This document shows positions 23,847 to 35,357 of a stretch of DNA of 64,000 nt, in pieces (within the stretch, counting starts at the first letter, position 1; every line of letters begins with the position of its first letter). The notes beneath the pieces were generated by a model. The model ran no database searches. It worked only from the letters and a program-made list of their open reading frames with translations, and had not been told where the DNA came from. The translations under genes were made by a program, and so were the position numbers. The stretch comes from Hsuehochloa calcarea (taxonomy: Eukaryota; Streptophyta; Magnoliopsida; Poales; Poaceae), in contig CM070601.1 in assembly GCA_036346395.1 (NCBI GenBank), positions 14,753,763-14,817,762 on the forward strand, read 5' to 3'.

Positions 23847-24213
23847 CAACACGCTCAGGCGTGCGAACGGCAGAAGCGACAGCGGCGCTGGGTTGTGCCC
23901 AGGCCCGACGGGCACGACCTTGAGCGAGGTGAGGAGGTGCAGGATCCGACGGAGCTGCTCGAGCGCGCGGTGATCACCGAGGTCGGCGACGTAAGCGCGG
24001 AGGTACTCGACGGGCGCTCCCGCGCCGACAGCCTCCAACTCGCGCAGCGCCTCGAGGCGGGAGGCGACGTAGTGGAGCCCCGCAGGGGTGGAGGCGCAGG
24101 GTGACGGCGCCGTCGAGTAGCGTGCCCGCGTTGCGACCCACGAAGCGGACGAGCAGGTCGAGGTAGCGGTCACCGGTGACCGACGGCGCCAACGCCGCGC
24201 GGGGAGTTGCCAT
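23847..24213 (-). pseudogene. Fragment of a plant LRR protein (LIP1-like N-terminus)
   Basis: The minus strand from ATG 24211-24213 encodes MATPRAALAPSVTGDRYLDL and continues to TLRLHP. One extra base then shifts the frame (CTCCACCCC-T-GCGGGGCTC). The next frame continues AGLHYVASRLEALREL, APVEYLRAYVADLGDHRALE and PLSLLPFARL. From memory this is the start of a plant leucine-rich-repeat protein resembling the LKB1-interacting protein (LIP1) group. Homology ends near 23847 and no LRR exons follow, so only the first exon is left. It is a gene fragment with a 1-bp insertion; the family name is less certain than the fact that it is broken. Confidence 0.5.
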
Positions 24214-25364
24214 CGGGATCGGGCTAGGATTTGGGGCAGGCCGCCGCATCGGTTGCCGCCACCGGGGACTGGGAAGGGTTCGGGTCCGTATTCACTTCCA
24301 ACAAAAGGAAGAAACAATTCATGGTCCGCTTCTCATGCGTGCCTGTACCGTCCTTGGTTCATGCTGAGAACTCAGGTTCAGTAAATTGTTGGCTTGTCTT
24401 CGCTCTAGGCAGAACAGCCCATGAGTTAATCTGCATTAGTCAGTTGTTACCATTGACGGACTCCAGTCGTTGGCACTGACAACGTCAGCGGCGGAGCTTT
24501 GAAGAACAGACGGAGAGGGCCGATCAAACATTATATATTTAGATAACTTTGGAAGGTAGAATTAGTGTAGTGTTATGTTAGCATTTAAAGCTAAAATGAA
24601 ACTTTCCTAAGGGAGGTGCCGTTATGGGACATGCAGATGATGGATGGAGGTGCTCCTGGAGAGCGAAGAGCATCTAGGCTTCGACAAACTTCAATCGTTC
24701 TGCATCCATGAGGATACCCAGTGAACTACATCGATCATACAAAGCTTCTTTGCGGTCCTTGAGAATGCCAAGTCGCAGAACCAGTACTCATGTCCGATAA
24801 CAGCATAGCACGGTAGCCATAGTTAGTCTCAACCCACAAGGATAGGCATAATGTTCAATAACTCATTACAATATGTATATGAGTGTATCATATGAGGCCA
24901 TTATCCTGTAATTCATTTTGCAGTGGAATATAACAAGTGCAGGTGTGATTGGGTGAGTTACCAACCGATCCTTAAGTTTTTATGCCTTCCTGCTTCTTTA
25001 GTCGCATGGGTCAGAACTCACAAGACAGAAGACGAATTATCCTTTTGCATCTGAAAATTGTAGTGTGGAATCAGTCATATTTGTATGCACATCTCTTGAT
25101 TTTAGATTTTAGCACATTCGTTTGCTTGAAACTCTGTTCTGTACTCGGACGGAGCTGGTGACATGAAACAGCCACGGACTTGCTCGGGCAGCGCTGCGTT
25201 GCTTCGTCTGTTCCATCGGCCTTCGAGATTTTGGGAAAGGCCTCATGGGCTTAACTCTATCGTTGATGCCACCAATCACAAGTCGATAGCCCAACCAAAC
25301 AGCGTGCGCAGCCCGCGGCAGCAGAAGTAGTAGTCGCTGGAATTTTTGTGCTAAATGTTACTAT
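24214..25364. other. Intergenic, nothing recognised
   Basis: No open frame with a recognisable domain, and no repeat boundary found by eye. Confidence 0.35.
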
Positions 25365-25615
25365 ACTATTAGAGCAGCATTAACAAAAATAACATATTTA
25401 TAGTCGTGATTATAAAAATAGTACTTTCATCCGCACCACTATAGGATGGACCTGTGGTAATACGTGGCGCCTCGTCCGCACCACGGTGCTGCGAATAAGC
25501 TGCGGTGATACGGATGAGGCGCCATGTGTTACCTCGCAGCTTGTTCGTCCCATGGTAGTGGTGCAGATAAAAGTGTTATTTTCGCAATTAGAGTTGTTAA
25601 TATTTTTTTATTCTT
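25365..25615. mobile_element. MITE-like inverted repeat
   Basis: An imperfect palindrome centred near 25490. The left arm (AAATAGTACTTTCATCCGCA, then CCACTATAGGATGG) matches the reverse complement of the right arm (AAATAACACTTTTATCTGCA, then CCACTACCATGGGA). Arms are ~110 bp. No certain TSD was found, so the superfamily is open. Confidence 0.55.
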
Positions 25616-27169
25616 AATACCATTCTAAATAGTACTATTTAGCATATAAAAAAAAACCGTTGTCGCTTGAGCGAACGCCCGGCGTCGTCGCCCGGCGGTC
25701 AAAAAGGGGCGCGCCGACGGTCGGTGCGCTGTTTTGTCGGTTGAGGGGTGAGGAGATGAAAGGTCGCTCTCCCGTCCAACCAACTCGTCCGCAACCAAGT
25801 GAAACCCCGCGGTGCAGCAACGCCCACAACTCGAGCGGGCCACGATCACGAGGATACCGCCGAGCCGCTTGCTCAACCGGCCTGACATCTCACGACCCGC
25901 GACCCGCGACCGAGCGCGAGACCACGGCTTAGTAACCTACCAATGCCTTATTTGTTACTACCCACATAGTAATTACATCAGACAAGTGGGCAAAATAGAT
26001 CCGTACTAAACGTGATTAGTGTTGTGTATGGCTCATATTAGAGCAAGGTTGAGACGACCATGTTAGGTGTTATGTTCGAAGTGATGAAGTTCGACGGACG
26101 AAGAATCTGTTGGCGTATCAGGAATGTTCTTAGGGGCTGTGCAAAGTAAAGTTGAAGACAATGAATGATGACGGCTGGGAGGAGTGGAAGGAGTAGGCAG
26201 TCATGATCATATGCTTGTGTCTTTCGGATGAGGTCATGTATCATGTGATGGATATGACATCGCCGAAAAAAATCTGAAATAAGTTGCAGACTCAATTTAT
26301 ATTGAAATAAGTTGCAAACTCAGTTCATGTCTAAATCTCTGATGAATAAATGTATCTCAAGCAGAGGTTGTACAGGTTGAAGATGTCGGACGGTTCTGAT
26401 CACAATTAATCATTGTAGTCTAGTCCTAAATAAGTTTTGTGGTTAGAGCGTCGTCACACATTTTATGTGAATTTCTGGTTATGTACTTACCGCCCATCAT
26501 GCATGCTATCACCACTGCCCAATTTGATTGTTCTTTCCAAGAAATACCGGATATCTCTCTGGCCAAAACTTAAAATTTTGTATACATTCTATCAGAAGTA
26601 TATGTTGGTAGTACAAATCAAATCTAAAGGGTATAATAGACTTTTATTTGTATTTATAATTTTCTCGTGAGAGTACTGTGGGTTTTTTAATTTTTCAATT
26701 ATGATTGAAAATATTATTATTGTGACATGTGATCATATATGTGCGATTACAATCCTACCCTTTCGAGAATATATATTTATTCATGTGTAGTATAACTAAA
26801 TTATAATTAATCTGAATTATTAGATAAAAATAAATAAACTATATTAAATTAAATATACCGTAAAAGAACTCTAAAACTAACATCGGTGACATTTCACTAG
26901 ACTGTCATACTAAGGACGGTATTTATGGACTTTTCCACAAATCAAGGTTCAAAGTGAGGAAAAACAGACGAAAAACACCAGCCACCCTGCAACCCAGGGC
27001 AACTGGCAAACACACAAACTTGTGTCCTGTGCCTCCCCACTGGCACTGCTCCCCACTCCATAGTGACACTGCACCCGACTCCTGCGAGATCCAGGACCCC
27101 CACTCCTGCGAGATCCAGAACACGCACACACACATTAGCAGCAGCAGCCAGCCTCAGCTCCGAGGGAAA
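25616..27169. other. Intergenic and Rab11 promoter
   Basis: 25640-25930 is GC-rich without a recognised product; 26000-26940 is AT-rich. The last ~200 bp before 27170 are probably the Rab11 leader (CA-rich, with a repeated CTCCTGCGAGATCCAG). Confidence 0.4.
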
Positions 27170-30100
27170 ATGGCGGCCGCGGGAGGCGGGTACAGGGCGG
27201 AGGACGACTACGACTACCTGTTCAAGGTGGTGCTCATCGGCGACTCCGGCGTTGGCAAGTCCAACCTCCTCTCCCGCTTCACCAAGAACGAGTTCAGCCT
27301 CGAGTCCAAGTCCACTATCGGCGTCGAGTTCGCCACCCGCAGCCTCCAGGTCGACGGCAAGGTCATCAAGGCCCAGATTTGGGACACCGCCGGCCAGGAG
27401 AGGTATCGTTCTATCCGCTCTCACGCTCTTGAAAATTTCTAGAGAACCTTCTTGGGCGCTCTGTAGTAGTGGGAAAAATGTGATCTTGGGTACCTCATTT
27501 CCTTGATTTTAGGTAGCTGGGTGGCTGCAGTTGCTCATTTACTCTCTTTCTTGCTTGTTTCGGGAGCCATTTTTGGTGGTGTTATTTGGTAAGAAATTGT
27601 GATCTGGTGCCTGGGAAGATTGCCATGTAGTTTAGGATTTACCTTTTGGGTAGAATTAGATTTGTTTTTACGAAAATGGGTAGAAATAGAATTACTGGGA
27701 ATCTCGACACTGGTAGATTCATTGGAAAGATGGGATCTTGATCTTGGGGGTGGTCGAGTGGTTCAGGTGTCCATTAGTGGTTTGTACTGGGTAGATGTTT
27801 GGGGAAATTTCGATCTTTTGTGGTTGAGATGTCAACTTCTGTCATGCGTTACTTGTTTGCCAGTGCACCGGAGGAAAATTTTACTGTCCTTTCTTTTACA
27901 TAGTATTTTTGCGTTATCCACTGAGAAAATGGGGGATATCCATATGCTGTTAGTTGTTTAGTTTGAACAGTGTTAATATTAAGAATAAATCAGTGAAAAT
28001 TTGATGGCCGATTGCTACTTTAAGAGAATTGGAGATGTAAGACGACTAGATGGGCTTGAATTGGAATCAGTACTTCTATATCTAAGCAGTAGTTGATAGC
28101 TGATTTTGCAAGACAGGGAAGCCAAGCCAAAGTGGGTTGGTACTGCAGATGTGTGTAGTGGAGTATTTGCTAGAGTTGTGTTGATTCAACTTTGGATTAT
28201 GAGACGAGGGTGATTATGAATGAATGTGTCACCCTGTGATATGTCATTCCTACACCATAAACAAACATCCAGCTGCACATTTTATGGGTAAATATCTAAT
28301 GTGCATCGACCTCATGGACCCTTCGGTCTTGGGCACAATAGCAACTATTCTCCCCAAAAAAAGTGGAGGAGCAAATGGAATTTCGTTTTGTATTGAGTTG
28401 AAGCATGATTTTTCATACAAATAGCATGTGCTCCCCCACACATTTTGTGAAGAAATTGACATGCACCAATACGAGTGCAATATATATCCATATCCAATTC
28501 CCCGTCCAAAACATACAGACACCAATATCGTACGTGACTAGCATTAGTTCATAGGTTGTATGCAGTGTAAAGAGGCAGAGGTACCAGTGGCTATTTTCTT
28601 TTTCGCTTTCTTCATTTTTGTAGCATCTCATCAGCTGATTGAGGTGTTGTACTTAACCATTCTCAAGCCAGCCAGTTTAAGTTTTTAAATCAGAAAAAAA
28701 AAGATTGGTTTGCGGCCAAAACTGATCCGGAAGGAAAGCAGCCAAGAAACAGCCCTGACAGAACTTGGTTTATAACTCTAGATTTTTGGTGTTTGTAAAA
28801 AAAGTCTCCATATTCTTAGAAAAATATTTAATCGATCAATGGGTTATGGATTTAATCATGGGAATATACTGGACTGTAGTTGCCAAAAATGGATCTACAA
28901 TTGTCATTACTAACTATAGAGCTCTAAAGCTGTCCAAAACAACACTTTTGGTGGATTCACATCCACGCTGGTTTACCCCTCTCCTAGTAAGCTACTGATG
29001 GGATACGGGTACACTACTCTAGTTAGCAAATCAAAAATTCTGCCAGTGTAGCGGAATAAGAATTGGAGCAGTTTGATTCAACGTCGAGCGCGTCGATGTA
29101 GCTGTCGTAGTCGATCGTCCAACGTCCTCGGCATCGATCGTCTCCTCTAACAACCTATCACGTTCCTTGTGTAGGTCGTGGATCATCCTCGACCAGCGTA
29201 GCAACAACCGCAACAGCGTATCTACAGTATCCACACGTCCAGGGGTGGAACACCGTATGCTGGTGTGCTAGTACCAACACGCACGGTAGGGCCTTTGGGA
29301 AGATGACGGCTAGGGTTTCGGTGGAGCAACGCGTACGTTCCAACAACCCCATGCATCCCCTTATAAAGAGCTCATAACGGATTCTATCCGAACTCGTTTG
29401 TTCTAACATGTTAAGTGTGTGACGCTGTAGGTTCATGCGTAATCAATTGTGACTTGGAAACTCCTTTCCAACTATGAGTCGTTAGCGGTTCCTAATAGGA
29501 CATAACGATTTCCGAACACATATAAATGCTATATCGAACGAATCTTATGCAATATAATATGCAATCAGGCCCTATCACTTATGACCAGCTCGTATGTCCA
29601 TACGACTAGTTCATATTTAGTCACAACTAGTCTGTAACTCCTTACGACCAATTCGCAACCAGTTAGTGATCATGTTAAACCAGTTTACAACCAGTTCGTA
29701 TCTCCATACGACCTGTTTGTATCTGGTGTGAGATATTTTGTCATCCATGGGATGTTAATACTTTCTCGATTAAGTGACGGATAACTTCATGTGGTTGACT
29801 CTTCGACCACTAGTGGCACGACCATGCACTTTCTTTATCCGACCACATCGATGGGCTTAAAGATATCTCTCCTGTTATGCTAGGAGGGGCAAATCCCATA
29901 TCGGACCAATCACATCCTTTCGCAAGTTTATAGCATACCCAAAAGCTACATTTATAGCTACCTAGTTATGGAATAGTGTTTAGCAACCCTTAAGTGTACT
30001 ATTACACATGTAGTAAACCATGATGATCTCAGATCTAAGGATTATACATCATCATTGCCTGAGACCAACTGATGACACATAAAATCATAACAATATTTAT

Positions 30101-31467
30101 AGTGTCTCAAGGTGAGTCAATCCAACACCATGTTATCTAACATGTGTTCACATTTTTTATTCGATATCCCTATACCTATGACTCGTGAAATATGATCATC
30201 AATCAATACATGTGTTGGTCGATAAGACACTAGTGTTTCGACCGGTGTTCTAAAAACAGGCTTACTAGGCCGTATACAAGTAACAGGTGCCCTACCTGTT
30301 AGGCAGTTATACCGCATAATCGGGCCAGTTATACCGCATAATCGGGCCAATTATGCCGCATAATAGGCCGATTATGCCGTATAATCACTACTAGGTGGGG
30401 TGACATGTCGAGTACCTGTTACTGATTTTTAGAACCTTGATTCCGACTAGTGATATACGACCAATGATACATTTAGAATAATTTCATATAAGTTAAAAAG
30501 CTTCACCAACAAGTCACATACTTGTTAATATTTATAAATGATAATTCATCCAAGTAACGTAATAACATTTATTGTATAACTCATAAACATATACGTGATA
30601 CAATCATCTTTATAATTATCTCTAGGACATATCACCAACAGCTACTACTAGTTTCTGTGGATTGTGGTTGTCACTTGCCAGCGTAATAACATTTATTCTA
30701 TAACTCATAAACATAGATGTGATACAATAATCTCTATGATTATCTCTAGGACATATCAACAGCTACTACTAGTTCCTGTGGATTGTTGTTGCCACTTGCG
30801 AGCGTTGAGTGGGGTTACCATTGGGAAATCCAACTATGTTAAGTACATCCTAGGAGAGGTGATATGTATGTTCTGTTCTCGTCTGTCATACCATCACAAG
30901 AAATGAAGAAACACAAAAAGGAGAATCTCCTCTTGTCCTATCTTCTCTGACTGTTTTACCTTGTCTCTGTGTTTGTGATTTTTGTGTGTGCTGTTGCAGT
31001 TGTCTGTATGTATCATTGTCGTCGTGTATCTTTTCAGGTACCGTGCTATTACAAGTGCCTATTACCGAGGAGCTGTGGGAGCATTGCTTGTCTATGATGT
31101 CACCCGTCGTACTACGTTCGACAATGTGGGTCGTTGGCTAAGGGAGCTTAGAGATCACACTGATCCTAGCATTGTTGTCATGCTAATTGGCAACAAATCT
31201 GATCTGCGTCACTTGGTGGCTGTTTCAACTGAGGATGGGAAAGAGTTTGCTGAGGCTGAATCCATGTACTTCATGGAAACGTCTGCACTAGATGCCACTA
31301 ATGTGGGCAATGCGTTTGCAGAGGTTCTGACTCAGATATACCAAATCGTGAGCAGGAAGTCAGTGGAGGCACCGGAGAATGGCTTGGCCGTCCCAAGCAA
31401 AGGGGATAAAATAAACGTTAAAGATGATGTATCCGCGCTAAAGAAAGTTGGCTGTTGCTCAAACTAA
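27170..31467 (+). CDS. Rab11/RABA-type small GTPase
   Basis: Two exons, 27170-27402 and 31038-31467, joined in phase across the ERYRA sequence; 220 aa, the family size. RABA GTPases direct traffic between trans-Golgi/recycling compartments and the plasma membrane. Visible motifs: P-loop GDSGVGKS (25-32), switch I TIGVEF, WDTAGQE (71-77), NKSD (130-133) and ETSAL (158-162). The C-terminus CCSN carries the paired cysteines for prenylation. The start gives the MAAAGGGYRAEDDYDYLFK N-terminus typical of the group. The 3635-bp intron contains a solo LTR (28996-30640). The last exon and its 3' flank are duplicated downstream (32736-33165), so two competing terminal exons exist. Confidence 0.94.
28996..30640 (-). 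mobile_element. Solo LTR, Angela/BARE-like Copia, in Rab11 intron
   Basis: 1645 bp in minus orientation, TGTTGGTGATATGTCCTAGAG to TATCCCATCA, with TSD GCTAC at 28991-28995 and 30641-30645. LTR length and start resemble Angela/BARE elements (TGTTGGAAATATGCCCTAGAGG is the remembered family start). No internal region or second LTR is present. An AT-rich stretch with repeated TACGACTAGT-like text lies at 29580-29720. Confidence 0.85.
30243..30439. mobile_element. hAT-like MITE nested in the solo LTR
   Basis: Ends CGGTGTTCTAAAAAC and, reversed, CAAGGTTCTAAAAAT, like hAT termini. The 8-bp flanks GTTTCGAC (30235-30242) and ATTCCGAC (30440-30447) match at six positions. Inside, four copies of a ~23-bp motif around TTATACCGCATAATCGGGC occupy ~30303-30390. 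Confidence 0.6.
30556..30808. repeat. ~126-bp tandem duplication at the solo LTR edge
   Basis: GTAATAACATTTATTGTATA at ~30556 recurs at ~30683, and each copy runs on through the LTR tip, CAACAGCTACTACTAGT and ~40 bp of host DNA. It arose after the LTR insertion, because it carries both LTR tip and flank. Confidence 0.75.
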
Positions 31468-32703
31468 GGCAGACACACGGTTTGTTCATTTTGCAAGTAG
31501 GGACGCTCAGCTTCAACTTTAACAAATCTATTCAATTCTCTTTCTGGCGGTGTTATTGAGGGTTAGGGTCATTCAACTATCATTCAAACTATCAGTTTAA
31601 ATTATCAACTGAGTTTACTCTTCTGTCGGATTGATTATGGTGTTCTTATCTATCACTACAAGCTTCTCTGTTAACAGAAGAATTTGGGTAGTAACTTATA
31701 TACACTGTTTGATAGTGTCCGCTCTGATGTTCTTGATCAGAATTTATTCCAATCCATTCTTGTTTGATCTTATAGTCGCATGTAGTTTCTGAAGGATGAC
31801 AGAATTCTTGTAAACACAAATTCTATAGATCATAACATCTAGTTAATCAGACGCGAGTACCTCCTTGGGCGGATTTCTCCTTTTGCTCCTCAGGCTACGG
31901 GGTATTAGCAACCGTTTCCAGTTGTTGTTCCCCTCCCAAGGGCAGGTTCTTACGCGTTACTCACCCGTTCGCCACTGGAAACACCACTTCCCGTTCGACT
32001 TGCATGTGTTAAGCATGCCGCCAAGATAACATGGTGGAACGTGGAAACCCATGGAACTAAGATTCCAAGACACGTGATTTACAAACGTTCAGATTTAAGT
32101 TCTCTGCAGGGAGCGAGAGAACCTGCGCAGCCAGAAGCTAGAAGTCAAGGTTGACACAGGGAGCGGTTCAAATACTCTGTTCGCATCTAGATCCAAAATC
32201 AAACACACAAGGACTTGATCAGAGTAAGAATCCAAGACATAAAGAGTTCTAATTTTAGTAGTAGTAGTAGTTGGTATTTGGTAGTACTTGGAATTGGGAT
32301 GAACTATTGTCAGGAAGTTTAGTTTATAACAGAGTAAACACTGCCGAGAGAGCGGCAGGACGGCGACAGCTTGAAAGAGGAAAGACTTTAAAGGAGAAAG
32401 ATAGACATAGACGGGGATGAACTATTGTTTCTTTATTTTTCTTGTTTTATTGATAATGGATACATGTTATCTCTTTTATAGGGACAACCCGACTTGACCT
32501 CTAAGAAATAATCTCTATTTATAAGAAAATTTATCTCTATTAGATGAAATACATCCCTAAGGAAGTAAATCCAACTAATAAGCAAACTAACTATTATATC
32601 TCTATTTCCTAGTTACTAATGCACCCGTAGGACCCGGCATGAATAGTGTGTGGCACTACAAAGACTATGCGTCATCGCTCACACATGAACAAGAGCCTGA
32701 CCA
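31006..32703. repeat. 1698-bp Rab11 duplication, copy 1
   Basis: Starts in the Rab11 intron 32 bp before exon 2 and contains exon 2, the 3' flank, a plastid 16S fragment and most of an LTR (32308-32703, preceded by ACTAT). The same order recurs at 32704-34401 at a constant offset of 1698 bp. Exon 2 is identical in both copies. Confidence 0.92.
31839..32023 (-). pseudogene. Plastid 16S rRNA fragment (NUPT), copy 1
   Basis: Read on the minus strand it matches the 5' part of chloroplast 16S rRNA: GGCATGCTTAACACATGCAA, GGTGAGTAACGCGTAAGAAC and ACGGGAAGTGGTGTTTCCAG-like text. It differs from the remembered plastid sequence by a few C-to-T type changes, as expected for a nuclear insert. The 16S start is cut at GGCGGCATGC. 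Confidence 0.85.
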
Positions 32704-32735
32704 GTATGTATCATTGTCGTCGTGTATCTTTTCAG

Positions 32736-33165
32736 GTACCGTGCTATTACAAGTGCCTATTACCGAGGAGCTGTGGGAGCATTGCTTGTCTATGATGTCA
32801 CCCGTCGTACTACGTTCGACAATGTGGGTCGTTGGCTAAGGGAGCTTAGAGATCACACTGATCCTAGCATTGTTGTCATGCTAATTGGCAACAAATCTGA
32901 TCTGCGTCACTTGGTGGCTGTTTCAACTGAGGATGGGAAAGAGTTTGCTGAGGCTGAATCCATGTACTTCATGGAAACGTCTGCACTAGATGCCACTAAT
33001 GTGGGCAATGCGTTTGCAGAGGTTCTGACTCAGATATACCAAATCGTGAGCAGGAAGTCAGTGGAGGCACCGGAGAATGGCTTGGCCGTCCCAAGCAAAG
33101 GGGATAAAATAAACGTTAAAGATGATGTATCCGCGCTAAAGAAAGTTGGCTGTTGCTCAAACTAA
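32736..33165 (+). CDS. Duplicate terminal exon of the Rab11 gene
   Basis: Encodes exactly the same 142 residues as 31038-31467 (YRAITSAYYRG to KKVGCCSN) and keeps the splice acceptor CTTTTCAG before it. It has no first exon of its own: the P-loop, switch I and DTAGQE are all in the single exon at 27170-27402. It could be used as an alternative last exon by skipping the first copy, and would yield the same protein with a different 3' UTR. On its own it is an exon-only pseudogene. An internal ATG just before the acceptor is accidental. Confidence 0.85.
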
Positions 33166-33536
33166 GGCAGACACACGGTTTGTTCATTTTGCAAGTAGGG
33201 ACGCTCAGCTTCAACTTTAACAAATCTATTCAATTCTCTTTCTGGCGGTGTTATTGAGGGTTAGGGTCATTCAACTATCATTCAAACTATCAGTTTAAAT
33301 TATCAACTGAGTTTACTCTTCTGTCGGATTGATTATGGTGTTCTTATCTATCACTACAAGCTTCTCTGTTAACAGAACAATTTGGGAAGTAACTTATATA
33401 CACTGTTTGATAGTGTCCGCTCTGATGTTCTTGATCAGAATTTATTCCAATCCATTCTTGTTTGATCTTATAGTCGCATGTAGTTTCTGAAGGATGACAG
33501 AATTCTTGTAAACACAAATTCTATAGATCATAACAT

Positions 33537-33721
33537 CTAGTTAATCAGACGCGAGTACCTCCTTGGGCGGATTTCTCCTTTTGCTCCTCAGGCTACGGGG
33601 TATTGGCAACTGTTTTCAGTTGCTGTTCTCCTTCCAAGGGTAGGTTCTTGCGCGTTACTCACTCGTTCGCCACTAGAAACACAACTTCCCATTCGACTTG
33701 CATGTGTTAAGCATGCCGCCA
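33537..33721 (-). pseudogene. Plastid 16S rRNA fragment (NUPT), copy 2
   Basis: Counterpart of 31839-32023, but with about a dozen further substitutions, nearly all transitions, within ~100 bp, while the DNA on both sides is almost identical between the copies. Confidence 0.82.
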
Positions 33722-34005
33722 AGATAACATGGTGGAACGTGGAAACCCATGGAACTAAGATTCCAAGACACGTGATTTACAAACGTTCAGATTTAAGTTC
33801 TCTGCAGGGAGCGAGAGAACCTGCGCAGCCAGAAGCTAGAAGTCAAGGTTGACACAGGGAGCGGTTCAAATACTCTGTTCGCATCTAGATCCAAAATCAA
33901 ACACACAAGGACTTGATCAGAGTAAGAATCCAAGACATAAAGAGTTCTAATTTTAGTAGTAGTAGTAGTTGGTATTTGGTAGTACTTGGAATTGGGATGA
34001 ACTAT

Positions 34006-35352
34006 TGTCAGGAAGTTTAGTTTATAACAGAGTAAACACTGCCGAGAGAGCGGCAGGACGGCGACAGCTTGAAAGAGGAAAGACTTTAAAGGAGAAAGAT
34101 AGACATAGACGGGGATGAACTATTGTTTCTTTATTTTTCTTGTTTTATTGATAATGGATACATGTTATCTCTTTTATAGGGACAACCCGACTTGACCTCT
34201 AAGAAATAATCTCTATTTATAAGAAAATTTATCTCTATTAGATGAAATACATCCCTAAGGAAGTAAATCCAACTAATAAACAAACTAACTATTATATCTC
34301 TATTTCCTAGTTACTAATGCACCCGTAGGACCCGGCATGAATAGTGTGTGGCACTACAGCACTATGCGTACTGTTCACACATGAACAGTAGCCCAGCCCA
34401 TGACAACTGCTCCCCTCTTTTCGCGACAACTCGTCCTCGAGCTGTAGTAGCGGCCATGACTGAAGCCCTAGGAGACCCCATGTTGATGAGAGGTTGTGAT
34501 GGTTACATGAGTCTTTGGAGATCGTTGCCTCCACACGTGGTTGCGGCAAACTCACCGGTCGCTGCGGCAAGCATGGCATCAACCCTAGAAGCGTCGCGGT
34601 GGCCACGACAGACTTCGGCGGGGCTGCGGCGGGCTTCGATAGTGTAACAATAAGATGTGGAAGTGCGGTAGCTGGTGCAGCAAACTTCGTCATCATCGCT
34701 ACCACTACGATCATCTTCTCTGCGTTGGCTGGTGGCAGCGCCACTGTAGTTGCCGGAGGTAGCTCTGCCGCCGTTGTGGAAGGCTTCACTATCGTCGCCA
34801 CAATCATCTTATCCAGGATAGCCTTCATCTTCTTGGCAGTGGCCATCATCTTCTTAGTGGTGGTCATCATCTTGTCGGTGGTAGCCATCATCTTCTCACT
34901 GTCAGCCTTCATCAAGGCCAGCAACTCAGCAATAGAAGCCATGGTGAGTGGCTTTGATACCAAATGTCAGGAAGCTTAGTTCATAGCAGGTTAAACACTG
35001 CCAGGAGGACGGCCGGACAGCGACGGCTTGGAAGGGGAGGGATTTTAGAGGAGGAAGATAGACATAGACAGGGATAAACTATTATTTCTTTGTTCATTTT
35101 GTTTTATTGATAATAGATACATGATATCCCTTTTATAGGGATGACCCGACTTGACCTTTAAGAAATAATCTCTATTTCTAAGGAAACTTATCTCTACTAG
35201 ATAGAATACATATCTAAGGAAGTAAATCCAACTAACTATTATATCTCTATTTCCTAATTACTAATACACCCATGGGGCTCGATATGAATAGTATGAAACA
35301 CTACAGTACTATGTAAACTGTTCACATATAAACAGTAACCCAGCCCATAACA
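34006..35352 (-). mobile_element. Short non-autonomous LTR retrotransposon (TRIM-like)
   Basis: 1347 bp in minus orientation with TSD ACTAT at 34001-34005 and 35353-35357. The 5' LTR is 34965-35352 (388 bp) and the 3' LTR 34006-34405 (400 bp); both start TGTTATGGGC or TGTCATGGGC and end CTTCCTGACA. A primer-binding site, TGGTATCAAAGCC on the minus strand, is at 34950-34962, and a purine-rich tract lies before the 3' LTR. The internal part is only ~560 bp, so it must rely on proteins from another element. The LTRs differ at many sites, so it is not young. Confidence 0.9.
34307..34942 (-). CDS. Short gag-like open frame of the TRIM-like element
   Basis: The minus-strand frame opens with MASIAELLALMKADSEKMM just after the primer-binding site and runs into the 3' LTR. 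Residues ~10-45 are a Lys/Met-rich heptad-like stretch (EKMMATTDKMMTTTKKMM), probably a coiled coil. The rest is rich in Ala, Pro and Thr. No zinc knuckle, protease or polymerase is present. It may be a gag remnant, or simply an open stretch in a non-coding element. An in-frame ATG also lies 7 codons upstream at 34963. Confidence 0.4.
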   Translation of the reverse strand: MASIAELLALMKADSEKMMATTDKMMTTTKKMMATAKKMKAILDKMIVATIVKPSTTAAELPPATTVALPPANAEKMIVVVAMMTKFAAPATALPHLIVTLSKPAAAPPKSVVATATLLGLMPCLPQRPVSLPQPRVEATISKDSCNHHNLSSTWGLLGLQSWPLLQLEDELSRKEGSSCHGLGYCSCVNSTHSAVVPHTIHAGSYGCISN

Positions 35353-35357
35353 ACTAT

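Larger units (their letters stand above)
32704..34401. repeat. 1698-bp Rab11 duplication, copy 2
   Basis: Second copy of 31006-32703. Its LTR part is the left LTR of the complete small element at 34006-35352, so that element was inserted before the duplication took place. Confidence 0.92.

Noticed and set aside
31839..32023. A 16S rRNA gene
   Set aside because: Only ~185 bp of plastid 16S with nuclear-type C-to-T decay; a plastid insertion and not a working rRNA gene.
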